This document shows, piece after piece, positions 1 to 8,640 of a stretch of 64,000 nt of DNA. The translations under genes were made by a program, and so were the position numbers. The notes beneath the pieces were generated by a model. It did not search any database and was not told the DNA's origin. It was given only the letters and a program-made list of their open reading frames with translations. The number at the start of each line of letters is the position of its first letter. Positions within the stretch are counted from its first letter, which is position 1. The DNA is from Pseudonocardia ammonioxydans (GTDB taxonomy: Bacteria > Actinomycetota > Actinomycetes > Mycobacteriales > Pseudonocardiaceae). The stretch spans positions 1 through 64,000 of the forward strand of contig NZ_FOUY01000020.1 in assembly GCF_900115005.1 (NCBI RefSeq). Reading direction: 5' to 3'.

Positions 1-1
1 T

Positions 2-70
2 TGGCGGATCGGCGCGATCACCGCCGCCGCCCTGGTCCTGCTCCACCACGAACACGACCGGACGGCCTGA
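2..70 (+). CDS. C-terminal tail of a membrane protein, cut by the window start
   Basis: Only the last 22 codons are present, ending at TGA 68-70. The tail is one hydrophobic run (GAITAAALVLL) followed by a charged end (HHEHDRTA), as at the end of a polytopic membrane protein. Too little is visible to assign a family; the gene begins left of the window. Confidence 0.4.
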   Translation, partial: WRIGAITAAALVLLHHEHDRTA

Positions 71-127
71 TCAACTCGCTACTGGGAAACATTCATTCTC
101 CCGACACAGCATTCATCGGACCGCGAG

Positions 128-814
128 TCATACGGAGTACTCGTCGCGCTTGCGCGGCCAGTCGGAGAAGTCCTCGCCGCGCCCCCGGGGTGCCCGGTCC
201 AGAAGTTGCCAGGTGGCGTTCAGCGCCTCGGTGCCGCGGTCGTAGGTCGAGTAGGTGTGATGGACGACCCCGTCCTCCAGCGCAAAGCAGCTCAGCGCCA
301 TCAGCTCCATCACGTCGAGCATGCTCCCGCTGCCCGCTCCGTAGTCCCGGTGTGGCGTCGGGACGTGCATGTACCCGAAGAAGTCGGCGTCGAAGTCGCT
401 GTCCCCGGACGACACCCACTCGACGTCCCAGCCCATCCGCTGCTTGTACGCGGTGAGCAGCGGTAGCGGCGAGCGCGAGGCGAGGACGAACGTCACGTCG
501 CGGCGTGCCAGGTGCGGTACCGCGCCGATCAGGTTGTCCGTTTCGAAGGTGCACCCCGGGCACCCGTCCGGAGTGTTCGGCCCGTGCATGAAGTGCCGCA
601 CGATCAGCTGGGAACGTCCGTCGAACAGCTCGCCGAGCGTGCGCCGACCGGCCGTGGTGTCGAACCGGTACTGCTTCTCGACCGGCACCCAGGGCAGCGC
701 CTGCCGCTCCCGGGCGAGCGCGGTCGCCCGGCGGGTCAGGTCCTTCTCCGCTTCCAGCTGCCGCTCATAGGCGGCGCGCCACTGTTCGCGCGTCCCGGTC
801 GCGTGCGTCGTCAT
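128..814 (-). CDS. DUF899 family thioredoxin-like protein
   Basis: A 228-residue protein with DUF899 hallmarks: the N-terminal REQWRAAYERQLEAEKDLTR segment, LPWVPVEKQYRFDT, a thioredoxin-like core with a PDGCPGC cysteine motif, and a C-terminal YSTYDRGTEALNATWQLLD. The family has a thioredoxin fold and no firmly established reaction; a redox role is inferred. ATG 814 was chosen because GGGAGG stands 7 nt upstream; an in-frame start 30 nt earlier has no such site. It is read divergently from rph and shares no operon. Confidence 0.8.
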   Translation of the reverse strand: MTTHATGTREQWRAAYERQLEAEKDLTRRATALARERQALPWVPVEKQYRFDTTAGRRTLGELFDGRSQLIVRHFMHGPNTPDGCPGCTFETDNLIGAVPHLARRDVTFVLASRSPLPLLTAYKQRMGWDVEWVSSGDSDFDADFFGYMHVPTPHRDYGAGSGSMLDVMELMALSCFALEDGVVHHTYSTYDRGTEALNATWQLLDRAPRGRGEDFSDWPRKRDEYSV

Positions 815-959
815 CGCGTCCTCCCCTGTCACGGACGGGTCCACCGGGACAGACCCCCGGCGGTGCCGGGAGTCATCGGTGGAATCCGCGTGAACGGGGA
901 GGCGGCGGGAGTGGCAACTCGTCTTCCCCGCCCACTTCAGCTTATACAGGATCCACGGG

Positions 960-969
960 CCTCATGAGG
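960..969. promoter_or_regulatory. Palindrome upstream of rph
   Basis: CCTCATGAGG is a perfect 10-bp palindrome about 60 bp before the rph start, in the 216-bp divergent spacer between the DUF899 gene and rph. It could be an operator for the TetR protein encoded behind rph, but a palindrome this short may be chance. Confidence 0.2.
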
Positions 970-1030
970 ACTTATTTCCTCCGCCATACTCGCCGCCGCA
1001 ATCCGGATCGGGGCGACGAGGGGGCAGTGA

Positions 1031-3685
1031 GTGGACCGTGCGGTGCAGGTCAGCACAACGGGGGGCGACGCAGCGGGGATCGGCACGGCGGGGATCAGCA
1101 CGGCGGGGCCCGGTGTGGTGGGGCTCGACGCAGTGGGGATCAGTGGGACCGGGATCGACGAGGTCGGCGGCAAGGGAGCCAACCTGGGCGAACTGTCCCG
1201 GATCGAGGGGATCCGGGTACCCGACGGCTTCTGCGTGACGGCGGAGGCCTACCGCCGTGTCGTGGCGGGCTCACCGTCGTTCGCCGGCGCGCTCGACGGG
1301 CTGACGGACCTGACCCCGGCCGACCGGGAGGCGATCGGCGCGGCGAGCGCGGAGATCCGCCGGGTGGTCGAGGCGATCCCGCTGCCCGACGACCTCGTGA
1401 CGGCGGTCGGCGGTGCGCTCTCCCGGCTCGGTGCCCACACCGCCTGCGCGGTCCGGTCCAGCGCGACCGCGGAGGACCTGCCGGGCACCTCGTTCGCGGG
1501 CCAGCACGACTCCTACCTCGGCGTCGTCGGTCCGGCGGCAGTGCTCGAGCACGTCCGGCGGTGCTGGGCCTCGCTGTTCACCGAGCGGGCGGTGACCTAC
1601 CGGCTGCGTCACGGCGTCGACCACCGGCGGGTCGACATGGCCGTCGTCGTGCAGGCGATGGTCGCCGCGGAGGCGGCCGGCGTCCTGTTCACCGCCGACC
1701 CGGTGACCTCGAACCGCAAGGCCGCCACCGTGGACGCCGTGCGGGGCCTCGGCGACGCCCTGGTCTCCGGCACGGTGAACCCGGACACCTGCACCGTGCG
1801 CGACGACGCGGTCGTCACCAGGGCCGGGCACGACCGGCCGGTGCTGACCGACGACCAGGCGCTGCGGCTGGTGCGGCTCGGCCGGCGGATCGAGGCCCAC
1901 TTCGGCCGCCCCCAGGACATCGAGTGGTGCCTGGCCGGCGACGAGTTCCACATCGTCCAGAGCCGGCCGATCACCACGCTGTTCCCCGTCCCGGAGGCCG
2001 ACGACGGGGAGAACCACGTCTACGTCTCCGTGGGCCACCAGCAGATGATGACCGACGCCATGCGACCCCTCGGCCTCTCCGTGTGGCAGCGGACGACCCC
2101 ACGGTCGATGGCCGAGGCAGGCGGACGGCTGTTCGTCGACGTCGCCGCGGCCCTGGCCGCCCCGGAGAGCCGCGCGAGCATCCTGGTCGGCCTCGGTGAG
2201 TCCGACCCGTTGATGGGCGACGCGCTGCAGACCGTCCTCGACCGTGAGGGTTTCCTGCCGGTGCCTGCGGACCCGGGTCCCGCCGGGGCGCCGAAGGTCG
2301 CCGGCGAGGCCGGCCCGGGCGACCCGATCGAGGCCGACCCGGCACTCGTCGCCGAGCTCGTCGAGGACACCCGGGCGTCCGTCGCCGCGCTGGAACGCGA
2401 CCTGCACGCCCGGTCCGGACCCGAGCTGGTCGAGTTCGTCCTGGCCGACTTCGCGGAGCTGCGGCGGACCCTGTTCACCCCGCGGAGCGGCCAGGTGATC
2501 AGGGCGGGCATGGCGGCGGCGTCCTGGCTCAACAGTCACGTCCTGGAGTGGCTGGGCGAGCGCAACGTGGCGGACACGCTGTCCCAGTCCGTCCCGCACA
2601 ACGTCACCTCGGAGATGGGCCTGGCGCTGCTGGACGTCGCGGACGCGATGCGCCCGTACCCGGACGTGGTGGCGTTCCTGGCCGGCGTCGAGCACCCCGA
2701 GGAACCCGACGACCCCGACCACGGCTTCCTCGACGAGCTCGGGGCGGTCGCGGACGGCGGGCCGGTGGCCCGGGACGCGCTGGTGGCGTTCCTCGACCGC
2801 TACGGCGTGCGCTGCGCCGGCGAGATCGACATCACCCGGCCGCGCTGGAACGAGCGCCCGGCCCTGCTCGCGTCGACGCTGCTCGGCTACCTCCACAACC
2901 ACGAGCCGGGCGCGGCCGAGCGGCTGTTCGAGGACGGGCGCCGGCAGGCCCGGGAGAAGGAGCAGGACCTGCTGCGCCGCATCCGGGAGCTGCCGGACGG
3001 GCAGTGCAGGGCCGACGAGACCGAGCAGATGATCGACCGCGTCCGCGCCTTCGCCGGGTACCGGGAGTACCCCAAGTTCGGCATGATCCAGCGCTACGCC
3101 CTCTACAAGGAGGCGCTGCTCCGGGAGGCGGGTCGCCTCGTGGACTCCGGGGTCCTGCGCGCGGCCGAGGACGTGTTCTACCTGCGGCTCGAGGAGTTCG
3201 CCGAGGTCGTGCGCACGAACCGGGTGGACGAGGGGCTGATCCGCACGCGGCGCGCGGAGTTCCGGTCGTTCCAGGACCTCACCCCGCCGCGGGTGATCAC
3301 CTCGGACGGGGAGGTCCCGGCCGGCGCCTACCACCGCGACGACGTCCCGGCCGGGGCGCTGGCCGGGCTGGCGGTGTCCGCCGGGACCGTCGAGGGACGG
3401 GCGCGCGTGGTCCTGGACATGGCGCGCGCCGATCTGGCGGCCGGCGACATCCTCGTCACCACCAGCACCGACCCCGGCTGGACGCCGCTGTTCGTCGGGA
3501 TCGCCGGCCTGGTCACCGAGGTGGGCGGGTTGATGACGCACGGCGCGGTGATCGCCCGGGAGTACGGCCTGCCCGCCGTCGTCGGGGTGGAGAACGCGAC
3601 CCGGCTCGTGCAGGACGGGCAGCGCATCCGCGTGCACGGGACGGAGGGCTACGTGGAGGTCCTGGGCCCGTACCCTCGGGGGTGA
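1031..3685 (+). CDS. rph: Rifampicin phosphotransferase (PEP-synthase-like)
   Basis: Rph enzymes transfer the beta-phosphate of ATP to the ansa-chain hydroxyl of rifamycins in the cytoplasm and inactivate them. The 884-residue protein has the expected order: an ATP-binding N-terminal domain (VGGKGANLGELSRIEG near residue 47, CAVRSSATAEDLPGTSFAGQ, GVLFTADPVTSNR, IEWCLAGDEFHIVQSRPIT), a long middle drug-binding region, and a C-terminal swivelling domain with the phospho-His motif GGLMTHGAVIAREYGLPAVV. The family is usually about 860-870 residues; the extra length is a Gly/Ala/Thr-rich start (GIGTAGISTAG), a low-complexity repeat. GTG 1031 is preceded by GAGGGGG. A general PEP synthase or other dikinase is less likely because the swivel motif fits Rph. 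Confidence 0.85.
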   Translation: MDRAVQVSTTGGDAAGIGTAGISTAGPGVVGLDAVGISGTGIDEVGGKGANLGELSRIEGIRVPDGFCVTAEAYRRVVAGSPSFAGALDGLTDLTPADREAIGAASAEIRRVVEAIPLPDDLVTAVGGALSRLGAHTACAVRSSATAEDLPGTSFAGQHDSYLGVVGPAAVLEHVRRCWASLFTERAVTYRLRHGVDHRRVDMAVVVQAMVAAEAAGVLFTADPVTSNRKAATVDAVRGLGDALVSGTVNPDTCTVRDDAVVTRAGHDRPVLTDDQALRLVRLGRRIEAHFGRPQDIEWCLAGDEFHIVQSRPITTLFPVPEADDGENHVYVSVGHQQMMTDAMRPLGLSVWQRTTPRSMAEAGGRLFVDVAAALAAPESRASILVGLGESDPLMGDALQTVLDREGFLPVPADPGPAGAPKVAGEAGPGDPIEADPALVAELVEDTRASVAALERDLHARSGPELVEFVLADFAELRRTLFTPRSGQVIRAGMAAASWLNSHVLEWLGERNVADTLSQSVPHNVTSEMGLALLDVADAMRPYPDVVAFLAGVEHPEEPDDPDHGFLDELGAVADGGPVARDALVAFLDRYGVRCAGEIDITRPRWNERPALLASTLLGYLHNHEPGAAERLFEDGRRQAREKEQDLLRRIRELPDGQCRADETEQMIDRVRAFAGYREYPKFGMIQRYALYKEALLREAGRLVDSGVLRAAEDVFYLRLEEFAEVVRTNRVDEGLIRTRRAEFRSFQDLTPPRVITSDGEVPAGAYHRDDVPAGALAGLAVSAGTVEGRARVVLDMARADLAAGDILVTTSTDPGWTPLFVGIAGLVTEVGGLMTHGAVIAREYGLPAVVGVENATRLVQDGQRIRVHGTEGYVEVLGPYPRG

Positions 3686-4293
3686 TGACCTCGTCACCGG
3701 CACGTTCCCCGCGGCGGATGACGCCGCAGGCGCGGCGGGCCCAGCTGGTGTCCGCCGCGCTGGACCTCTACGGCCGGCAGGCCCCGGAGGACGTCGCGGT
3801 CGAGGACGTCACCCGCGCCGCGGACGTGTCCCGGGCGCTGTTCTACCGGTACTTCTCCGGGGTCGAGGAGCTGCAGGTCGCCGCGCTGGGCAGCGTCGTC
3901 GACGAGCTCGTGTCCCGGGTCGCGCTCTCCGGGGACGGGCCGCTGGACGCGCAGCTGGCGACGGTGCTCGACGTGTTCCTCGACGTGGTGGAACGGCACG
4001 CCCGGGCCTACGTCGCGCTGCTGCGCAGCGGTTCGGTGGTCTCGACCGGGGCCACCGACACGCTCGTCGACAGCGTCCGCGACCACATGGTCGAGCTGCT
4101 CTGCGCGCGCGGCGGGCTGGGCGAGCCGACGCCGCTGCAGCTGATGACGCTGCGCGGCTGGGTCGCGCTCGTCGAGGGCTCGGTGCTGGCCTGGCTGGAG
4201 GCCGGTCGCGCGCCGGACCGCGCCGAGCTGCGGGACTGGCTGGTGGAGCAGCTGTTCGCGATGCTCGAGGTGACCGTCCGGCGCTCGCCCTGA
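3685..4293 (+). CDS. TetR/AcrR family regulator coupled to rph
   Basis: A 202-residue TetR-type repressor. The N-terminal helix-turn-helix is clear (RRAQLVSAALDLYGRQ, VEDVTRAADVSRALFYRYFSGVEEL), followed by an all-helical ligand domain. Its ATG shares one base with the rph stop (TGATG), so the two are translationally coupled. The position suggests it controls rph and itself; the ligand is not shown by the sequence. GTG 3682 is an alternative start one codon earlier. Confidence 0.85.
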   Translation: MTSSPARSPRRMTPQARRAQLVSAALDLYGRQAPEDVAVEDVTRAADVSRALFYRYFSGVEELQVAALGSVVDELVSRVALSGDGPLDAQLATVLDVFLDVVERHARAYVALLRSGSVVSTGATDTLVDSVRDHMVELLCARGGLGEPTPLQLMTLRGWVALVEGSVLAWLEAGRAPDRAELRDWLVEQLFAMLEVTVRRSP

Positions 4294-4296
4294 GCG

Positions 4297-5568
4297 TCAG
4301 CCCCCGACGATGCCCAGCGCGTTCGGGACCGCGCGGTGCGCGTCGTCGGAGGGGTTGTTCACCACCTGCCCCCGGTACACCAGGGTCGAGGAGCCGCCCC
4401 CGTCGAGGTTGACGCCGTCGACGGCGCCGGCCGCGCGCAGCTGCTCGGCGGTCTCGGCGAGGGTGAGACCGGCACTGGTGGACTCGCGCCCGTCCGCGGT
4501 GAGCAGGACCAGCCGTCCCTCGGCGGTGACGCCCGCGGCGCTGCGCGGGTCGCGCTCGGCCCCGTCGAGGCCGGGTACCGGGGCTCCGTCGCGCAGGATC
4601 GGGCTGCCCCCGACCGCCGTGTCGGCCGGCACCCCGGAGGCGGTCCCGGCCGAGTGCCGCACGGTGACCCGGTCGCCGACGGCGAGCCCGCGCAGCGCGG
4701 CCGCGCCCTCGTCGCGTCCGGCCAGGATCTGCTCGCCCTCCGGGATCGGGCCGCCGCCGGGCGGGCGGACGTCGGTGACCCGGCCGTCCCGGACCACGAC
4801 CTCCACCCGGTCCGGCGCGCACGGCGCGTCCCGGTCGGTGTCGCTGCCGCACAGGGCGGCGGCCCGGTCGCCGTTCCAGTCGGGGGTGAACAGCCCGATG
4901 CCCCCGACCGGGACCGCGTAGGTGTTCAGTGCCCGGATCGGGAGCTTCCCGCCGGGCCCGGTCGCCGAGGCCACCAGGTCCAGCCGGTCCACCCGGGGCG
5001 TGCCGGTGGCGTCGACGGTGAGCGCGTCCCCGGGCTCGCTGCCCGGCACGGCGGGCGCGAGCCGCCGCCCGGGCGGGACCGCGGAGGTGAGCATCCGGCC
5101 GTCGCGGACCGACGGCCCGGCGGGTGCGTTGCTGCGGGCGAAGTCGAAGAAGTCCCCGTTGACGGCGGCGACGGTGCCGGCCCGTGCGGCGTGCTCGGGA
5201 ACGGTGGCCCGCTCCCCGACCGCCGCACCGGTGAGCAGCGTGGCCTCGACGCCCGACCGGCGCAGGTCCGCGACCACGATGTCGGTGGTCACCGGGCCCG
5301 AGGGGGTGTCGATCCGGTTCTCCCGGTGCGTGACGGCGGGCGCCTGCTGCGCGGGAGCGGACTGCTGCTCGGCCGTCGCACCGGCCCGGGCCGCACCGCG
5401 CACGGGTCCCGCGTGGCCGGCGTCCGGGGCCACGAACGCGGCGGCACCGGCCGGTTCCGGGGCGCCGGAGCCGGTCCGGACGAGGCCCTCGGCACCGGCC
5501 GGGATCAGTGCCCCGACCACGGCCGCGGCCAGCAGCGCGGTGCCGCGGCCACGCACCCGTCCCGACAT
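4297..5568 (-). CDS. Secreted phosphodiester glycosidase family protein (NAGPA domain)
   Basis: A 423-residue protein with a signal peptide (RGRGTALLAAAVVGALIPAGAEG), a low-complexity Ala/Gly linker to about residue 80, then a phosphodiester glycosidase domain of the mammalian uncovering-enzyme type. Visible family motifs are AAVNGDFFDF, VGGSPILRDGAPV and the C-terminal VDGVNLDGGGSSTLVYRGQVVN. In bacteria such domains act outside the membrane on glycan phosphodiesters; the substrate here is unknown. The start is preceded by GGGGGAGCAGGC. It converges with the TetR gene (3-bp gap) and appears to be a single transcription unit. Confidence 0.85.
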   Translation of the reverse strand: MSGRVRGRGTALLAAAVVGALIPAGAEGLVRTGSGAPEPAGAAAFVAPDAGHAGPVRGAARAGATAEQQSAPAQQAPAVTHRENRIDTPSGPVTTDIVVADLRRSGVEATLLTGAAVGERATVPEHAARAGTVAAVNGDFFDFARSNAPAGPSVRDGRMLTSAVPPGRRLAPAVPGSEPGDALTVDATGTPRVDRLDLVASATGPGGKLPIRALNTYAVPVGGIGLFTPDWNGDRAAALCGSDTDRDAPCAPDRVEVVVRDGRVTDVRPPGGGPIPEGEQILAGRDEGAAALRGLAVGDRVTVRHSAGTASGVPADTAVGGSPILRDGAPVPGLDGAERDPRSAAGVTAEGRLVLLTADGRESTSAGLTLAETAEQLRAAGAVDGVNLDGGGSSTLVYRGQVVNNPSDDAHRAVPNALGIVGG

Positions 5569-5736
5569 TGCCTGCTCCCCCGGATCGACGACCGAACCGG
5601 GAAGAGACGATCACGACGGGGCGGGCACGACACGGAGGATCCGGGCATGGACGGCGGGTTTCACCCGGTCGTGGGTGGTCCGTCCGTGGTGGCGGGCGAC
5701 CGCGGTCACCGCCGCGACACGCGGGGGGGACTTCCG

Positions 5737-7110
5737 TCAGGAGCCGAGCGTGCGGTGCCCCGCCCCGGGGTGCTCCTTCGCCAGCCGGGCGCCGTCGCCG
5801 GTGCCGTACCGCTCGCGCAGGGTCGGCCCGCCGGCGTCGGCCGCCTGCGGGACCCGCCCGCGCCGGCGCAGCTCCGGCACGACGTGCGCGACGACGTCGG
5901 CCATCGTCCCCGGGGTCACCGCGTAGGCGAGGTTGAACCCGTCGAGGTCGGCCTCGTCGGCCCAGCGCTCCAGCTCGTCGGCGACCGTCGCCCCGGACCC
6001 GACGACGACCGGTCCCCGGCCGCCGACCGTGATGAACTCGGCGAGCTCGCCGACGGTCCAGTCCCGGTCCGGGCCGGTGAACGACGCCAGCGCCGAGCGC
6101 GTCGACTCGGTCTGCACGTACTCCAGCTTCTCCCCCGGCGCGGCCCCGGACAGGTCCACACCGGACCAGCCGCCGAACAGCGCGAGCGCGGCCTGCGGGT
6201 CGGTCAGCGCCAGGTACTCCTCGAGGGTCGCGCGGGCGGCCTCGTCGGTCTCCCCGGCGATCGCGGTGAGCATCGCGAAGATCTTGACCGAGCGCGGGTC
6301 CCGGCCGGCCCGCTCGGCCTCGGCGCGGATCGCGTCGACCGAGCGGCGCACCACGGCGGGCGAGGGGCCCGAGACGAACACCGCCTCGGCGTGCGTGCCG
6401 GCGAACCGCGCGCCGCGCGGCGACGCCCCGGCCTGGAAGATCACCGGGGTGCGCTGCGGCGAGGGCTCGGACAGGAACGGGCCGGGCACGTCGAACCACC
6501 GCCCGTGGTGGCCGATGTCGTGCACCCGGGCGGGGTCGGTGAACACCCCGCGCTCGCGGTCCCGGACGACGGCGTCGTCGGACCAGGAGCCCTCCCACAG
6601 CTTGTAGCAGACCTCGAGGAACTCCTCGGCGAGCTCGTAGCGCTCGTCGTGCGGGAGCTGCCCGGACCGGCCCAGGTTGCGCGCCGCGGAGTCCAGGTAG
6701 GACGTCACGACGTTCCAGGCGACCCGGCCCCGGGTGAGGTGGTCCAGCGTGGTGAACCGGCGGGCCAGTGCGTAGGGATGCTCGTAGGCGACCGACACGG
6801 TCACCCCGAACCCGAGCCGCGAGGTCGCCCCGGCCATCGCCGGGACGAGCAGCAGCGGGTCGGCCAGCGGCACCTGCGCGGCGGCGCGGACCGCGGCGTC
6901 GCGGGAACCGCCGTACACGTCGTAGACGCCGAGCACGTCGGCCAGGAACAGCGCGTCGAACCCGCCGTCCTCGAGCATCCGGGCCAGCGACGTCCAGTGC
7001 TCGAGCTCGGTGTAGCGGTGGCCCTCGTCGGAGGGGTGGCGCCACAGCCCGGCGGACTGGTGCCCGACGCAGCCCATGTCGAAGGCGTTGAGCAGGATGC
7101 GACGGCTCAT
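5737..7110 (-). CDS. LLM-class flavin monooxygenase, NtaA/SnaA/DszA group
   Basis: A 457-residue luciferase-like monooxygenase of the nitrilotriacetate/DszA branch, which uses reduced FMN from a separate reductase to oxidise C-N or C-S bonds. Motifs: LLNAFDMGCVGHQSAGLW at the start, YTELEHWTSLARMLEDGGFDALFLAD, LTRGRVAWNVVTSYLDSAARN, RTPVIFQAGASPRGARFAG. Its ATG overlaps the stop of the permease gene by 4 nt (ATGA), so permease and enzyme are co-translated. With the Cys-type leader peptide in front of the permease, an organosulfur substrate is inferred. Confidence 0.88.
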   Translation of the reverse strand: MSRRILLNAFDMGCVGHQSAGLWRHPSDEGHRYTELEHWTSLARMLEDGGFDALFLADVLGVYDVYGGSRDAAVRAAAQVPLADPLLLVPAMAGATSRLGFGVTVSVAYEHPYALARRFTTLDHLTRGRVAWNVVTSYLDSAARNLGRSGQLPHDERYELAEEFLEVCYKLWEGSWSDDAVVRDRERGVFTDPARVHDIGHHGRWFDVPGPFLSEPSPQRTPVIFQAGASPRGARFAGTHAEAVFVSGPSPAVVRRSVDAIRAEAERAGRDPRSVKIFAMLTAIAGETDEAARATLEEYLALTDPQAALALFGGWSGVDLSGAAPGEKLEYVQTESTRSALASFTGPDRDWTVGELAEFITVGGRGPVVVGSGATVADELERWADEADLDGFNLAYAVTPGTMADVVAHVVPELRRRGRVPQAADAGGPTLRERYGTGDGARLAKEHPGAGHRTLGS

Positions 7111-8447
7111 ACGGTGAGTTCCTCCCGTTCGGGTGTGCGGCGCAGGCCGGTCCGGAGGGTCTCCGGGGCCAGCACGGTGGACACGATGCAGATCGCGAAC
7201 AGCAGCCCGAAGTATCCCCAGATCAGCCACGGACGTCCGCCGCCCGCCATCAGGAGCGCGGTCGCGACCAGCGGCGTCGTCCCCCCGATCACGGACCCGA
7301 TCTGGTAGCCGAGCGACGCACCGCTGTAACGGACGCGGGTGTCGAACAGCTCCCCGTACCAGGCGGCCTGCGGTCCGTACATGGCGTCGTGGAACAGGTT
7401 CACCAGCACCAGCATCGCGACGACGATGAGCAGCGTGGACCCGGAGTCGAGCAGCAGGAAGAACGCCCCGAGGAACAGCGGCGCCCCGATCGCCCCGACC
7501 AGGTAGACCGGCTTGCGCCCGACCCGGTCGGACAGGATCGCCCACAGCGGGGTCGAGAACAGCCCGATCGCGGACGCGACGATGACCGCGGTCAGCCCGG
7601 CGTTCTCGGCGGCGTCGGTGCCCTGGGCCAGGTAGGTCAGCGCGAACGTCGTCGCCAGGATGTAGACCGAGTTCTGCGCGATCCGGGTGCCGACCGCCAG
7701 CAGCACGGTGCGCCACTCGGTGCGCAGCACCTCCAGGACGGGCTGCTTGGCCAGGGACCCGGAGTCGCGGGCCGCGGTGAACACCGCGGGGTCGGCCAGC
7801 GTCAGCCGGATCGCCAGCCCCACCACGACGAGGACGAAGCTGAGCAGGAACGGGATCCGCCAGGCCCCGGCGAGGAACGCCTCCTTGCCGGCGATCGCGA
7901 GCACCGCGGCGTACACGCCGGAGGCCAGCAGCATGCCGGCCGACGAGCCGATCTGCGGGAAGCTGCCGTAGAAGCCGCGGCGGCGCTCGTGGTTCTCCCC
8001 CTCGGCATGCTCGACCGCCATCAGCACCGCGCCCGCCCACTCGGCACCGACCGCGAGCCCCTGCAGCAGGCGCAGCACGACGAGCAGGATCGGCGCGAGC
8101 AGGCCGGCCGTCGGGTAGGTGGGCAGCAGGCCGATCAGGGTCGTCGCGGCGCCCATCAGGACCAGCGAGCCGACGAGCACGGTGCGCCGTCCGACCCGGT
8201 CGCCGAGGTGACCGGCCACGACGGCGCCGATCGGACGGGCCCCGAACCCGGCGGCGTAGGTGGCGAACGAGGCGAGCACCCCGGCCGCGGGATTGACGTC
8301 GGTGAAGAACAGCGGCGCGAACACCAGCGCGGCCGCGGTGGCGTAGAGGTAGAAGTCGTACCACTCGATGGTGGTACCGATGAGGCTGGCGACGGCGGCG
8401 CGGCGCGGGGTGGCACCGGGGCGCGCGGCGGTGGACGTGCTGGACAC
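7107..8447 (-). CDS. MFS transporter, metabolite:H+ symporter (MHS) type
   Basis: A 446-residue permease with about 12 membrane helices. The MHS signature is at the N-terminus (ASLIGTTIEWYDFYLYATAAALVFAPLFF) with RPIGAVVAGHLGDRVGRR in loop 2-3 and RLLQGLAVGAEWAGAVL in helix 4. Family members import organic acids, betaines and aromatic acids with protons. It starts with GTG after AGGTCA, 64 nt downstream of a short leader ORF, and overlaps the monooxygenase gene that follows. It probably imports the substrate of that enzyme. Confidence 0.88.
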   Translation of the reverse strand: MSSTSTAARPGATPRRAAVASLIGTTIEWYDFYLYATAAALVFAPLFFTDVNPAAGVLASFATYAAGFGARPIGAVVAGHLGDRVGRRTVLVGSLVLMGAATTLIGLLPTYPTAGLLAPILLVVLRLLQGLAVGAEWAGAVLMAVEHAEGENHERRRGFYGSFPQIGSSAGMLLASGVYAAVLAIAGKEAFLAGAWRIPFLLSFVLVVVGLAIRLTLADPAVFTAARDSGSLAKQPVLEVLRTEWRTVLLAVGTRIAQNSVYILATTFALTYLAQGTDAAENAGLTAVIVASAIGLFSTPLWAILSDRVGRKPVYLVGAIGAPLFLGAFFLLLDSGSTLLIVVAMLVLVNLFHDAMYGPQAAWYGELFDTRVRYSGASLGYQIGSVIGGTTPLVATALLMAGGGRPWLIWGYFGLLFAICIVSTVLAPETLRTGLRRTPEREELTV

Positions 8448-8511
8448 GGGTGACCTGCCGGGGGTGAGGGCGGACCGCGGACGATCCGGTGTGGATGCGG
8501 ACGGGGCGGCG

Positions 8512-8583
8512 TCAGCGACAGGCCTGCGACGACAGGCGGCCGTGGTCCACCCACCGCCGTCGCGTCAGCTCCGTCCGCTCCAC
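8512..8583 (-). CDS. Cys-codon leader peptide (RRR-x-VDHG type) before permease and LLM genes
   Basis: A 23-codon ORF with GTG start and TGA stop, ending in TRRRWVDHGRLSSQACR. It shares RRR-x-VDHG and the spacing V-D-x8-C-R with a second short ORF at 26331-26405. Its one cysteine is encoded by TGT, rare in this GC-rich DNA, and lies two codons before the stop. No Shine-Dalgarno site is seen. TTGCGC, an 18-bp gap and TCGGCT end 7 nt before the GTG, a weak hint of a leaderless mRNA. Role inferred: ribosome stalling or slow decoding at the Cys codon tunes the permease/monooxygenase operon to cysteine supply. Confidence 0.6.
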   Translation of the reverse strand: MERTELTRRRWVDHGRLSSQACR

Positions 8584-8640
8584 GCCGGACAGCCGACCAG
8601 ATCGGACCTGCTCTGCGCAACGGAGAGTGATCGGAAACGC

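Noticed and set aside
845..1030. Search for the rifamycin-associated element known upstream of some rph genes
   Set aside because: I could not recognise it with confidence; only a 10-bp palindrome was noted.
1271..3703. Long open frame antisense to rph (810 codons)
   Set aside because: Shadow of a GC-rich gene: high Arg/Gly/Pro/Ala content, no domain, no ribosome site; rph on the other strand has clear motifs.
4336..7308. 990-codon plus-strand frame over the glycosidase and monooxygenase genes
   Set aside because: Composition typical of an antisense shadow and it crosses two well-supported genes and their spacer.
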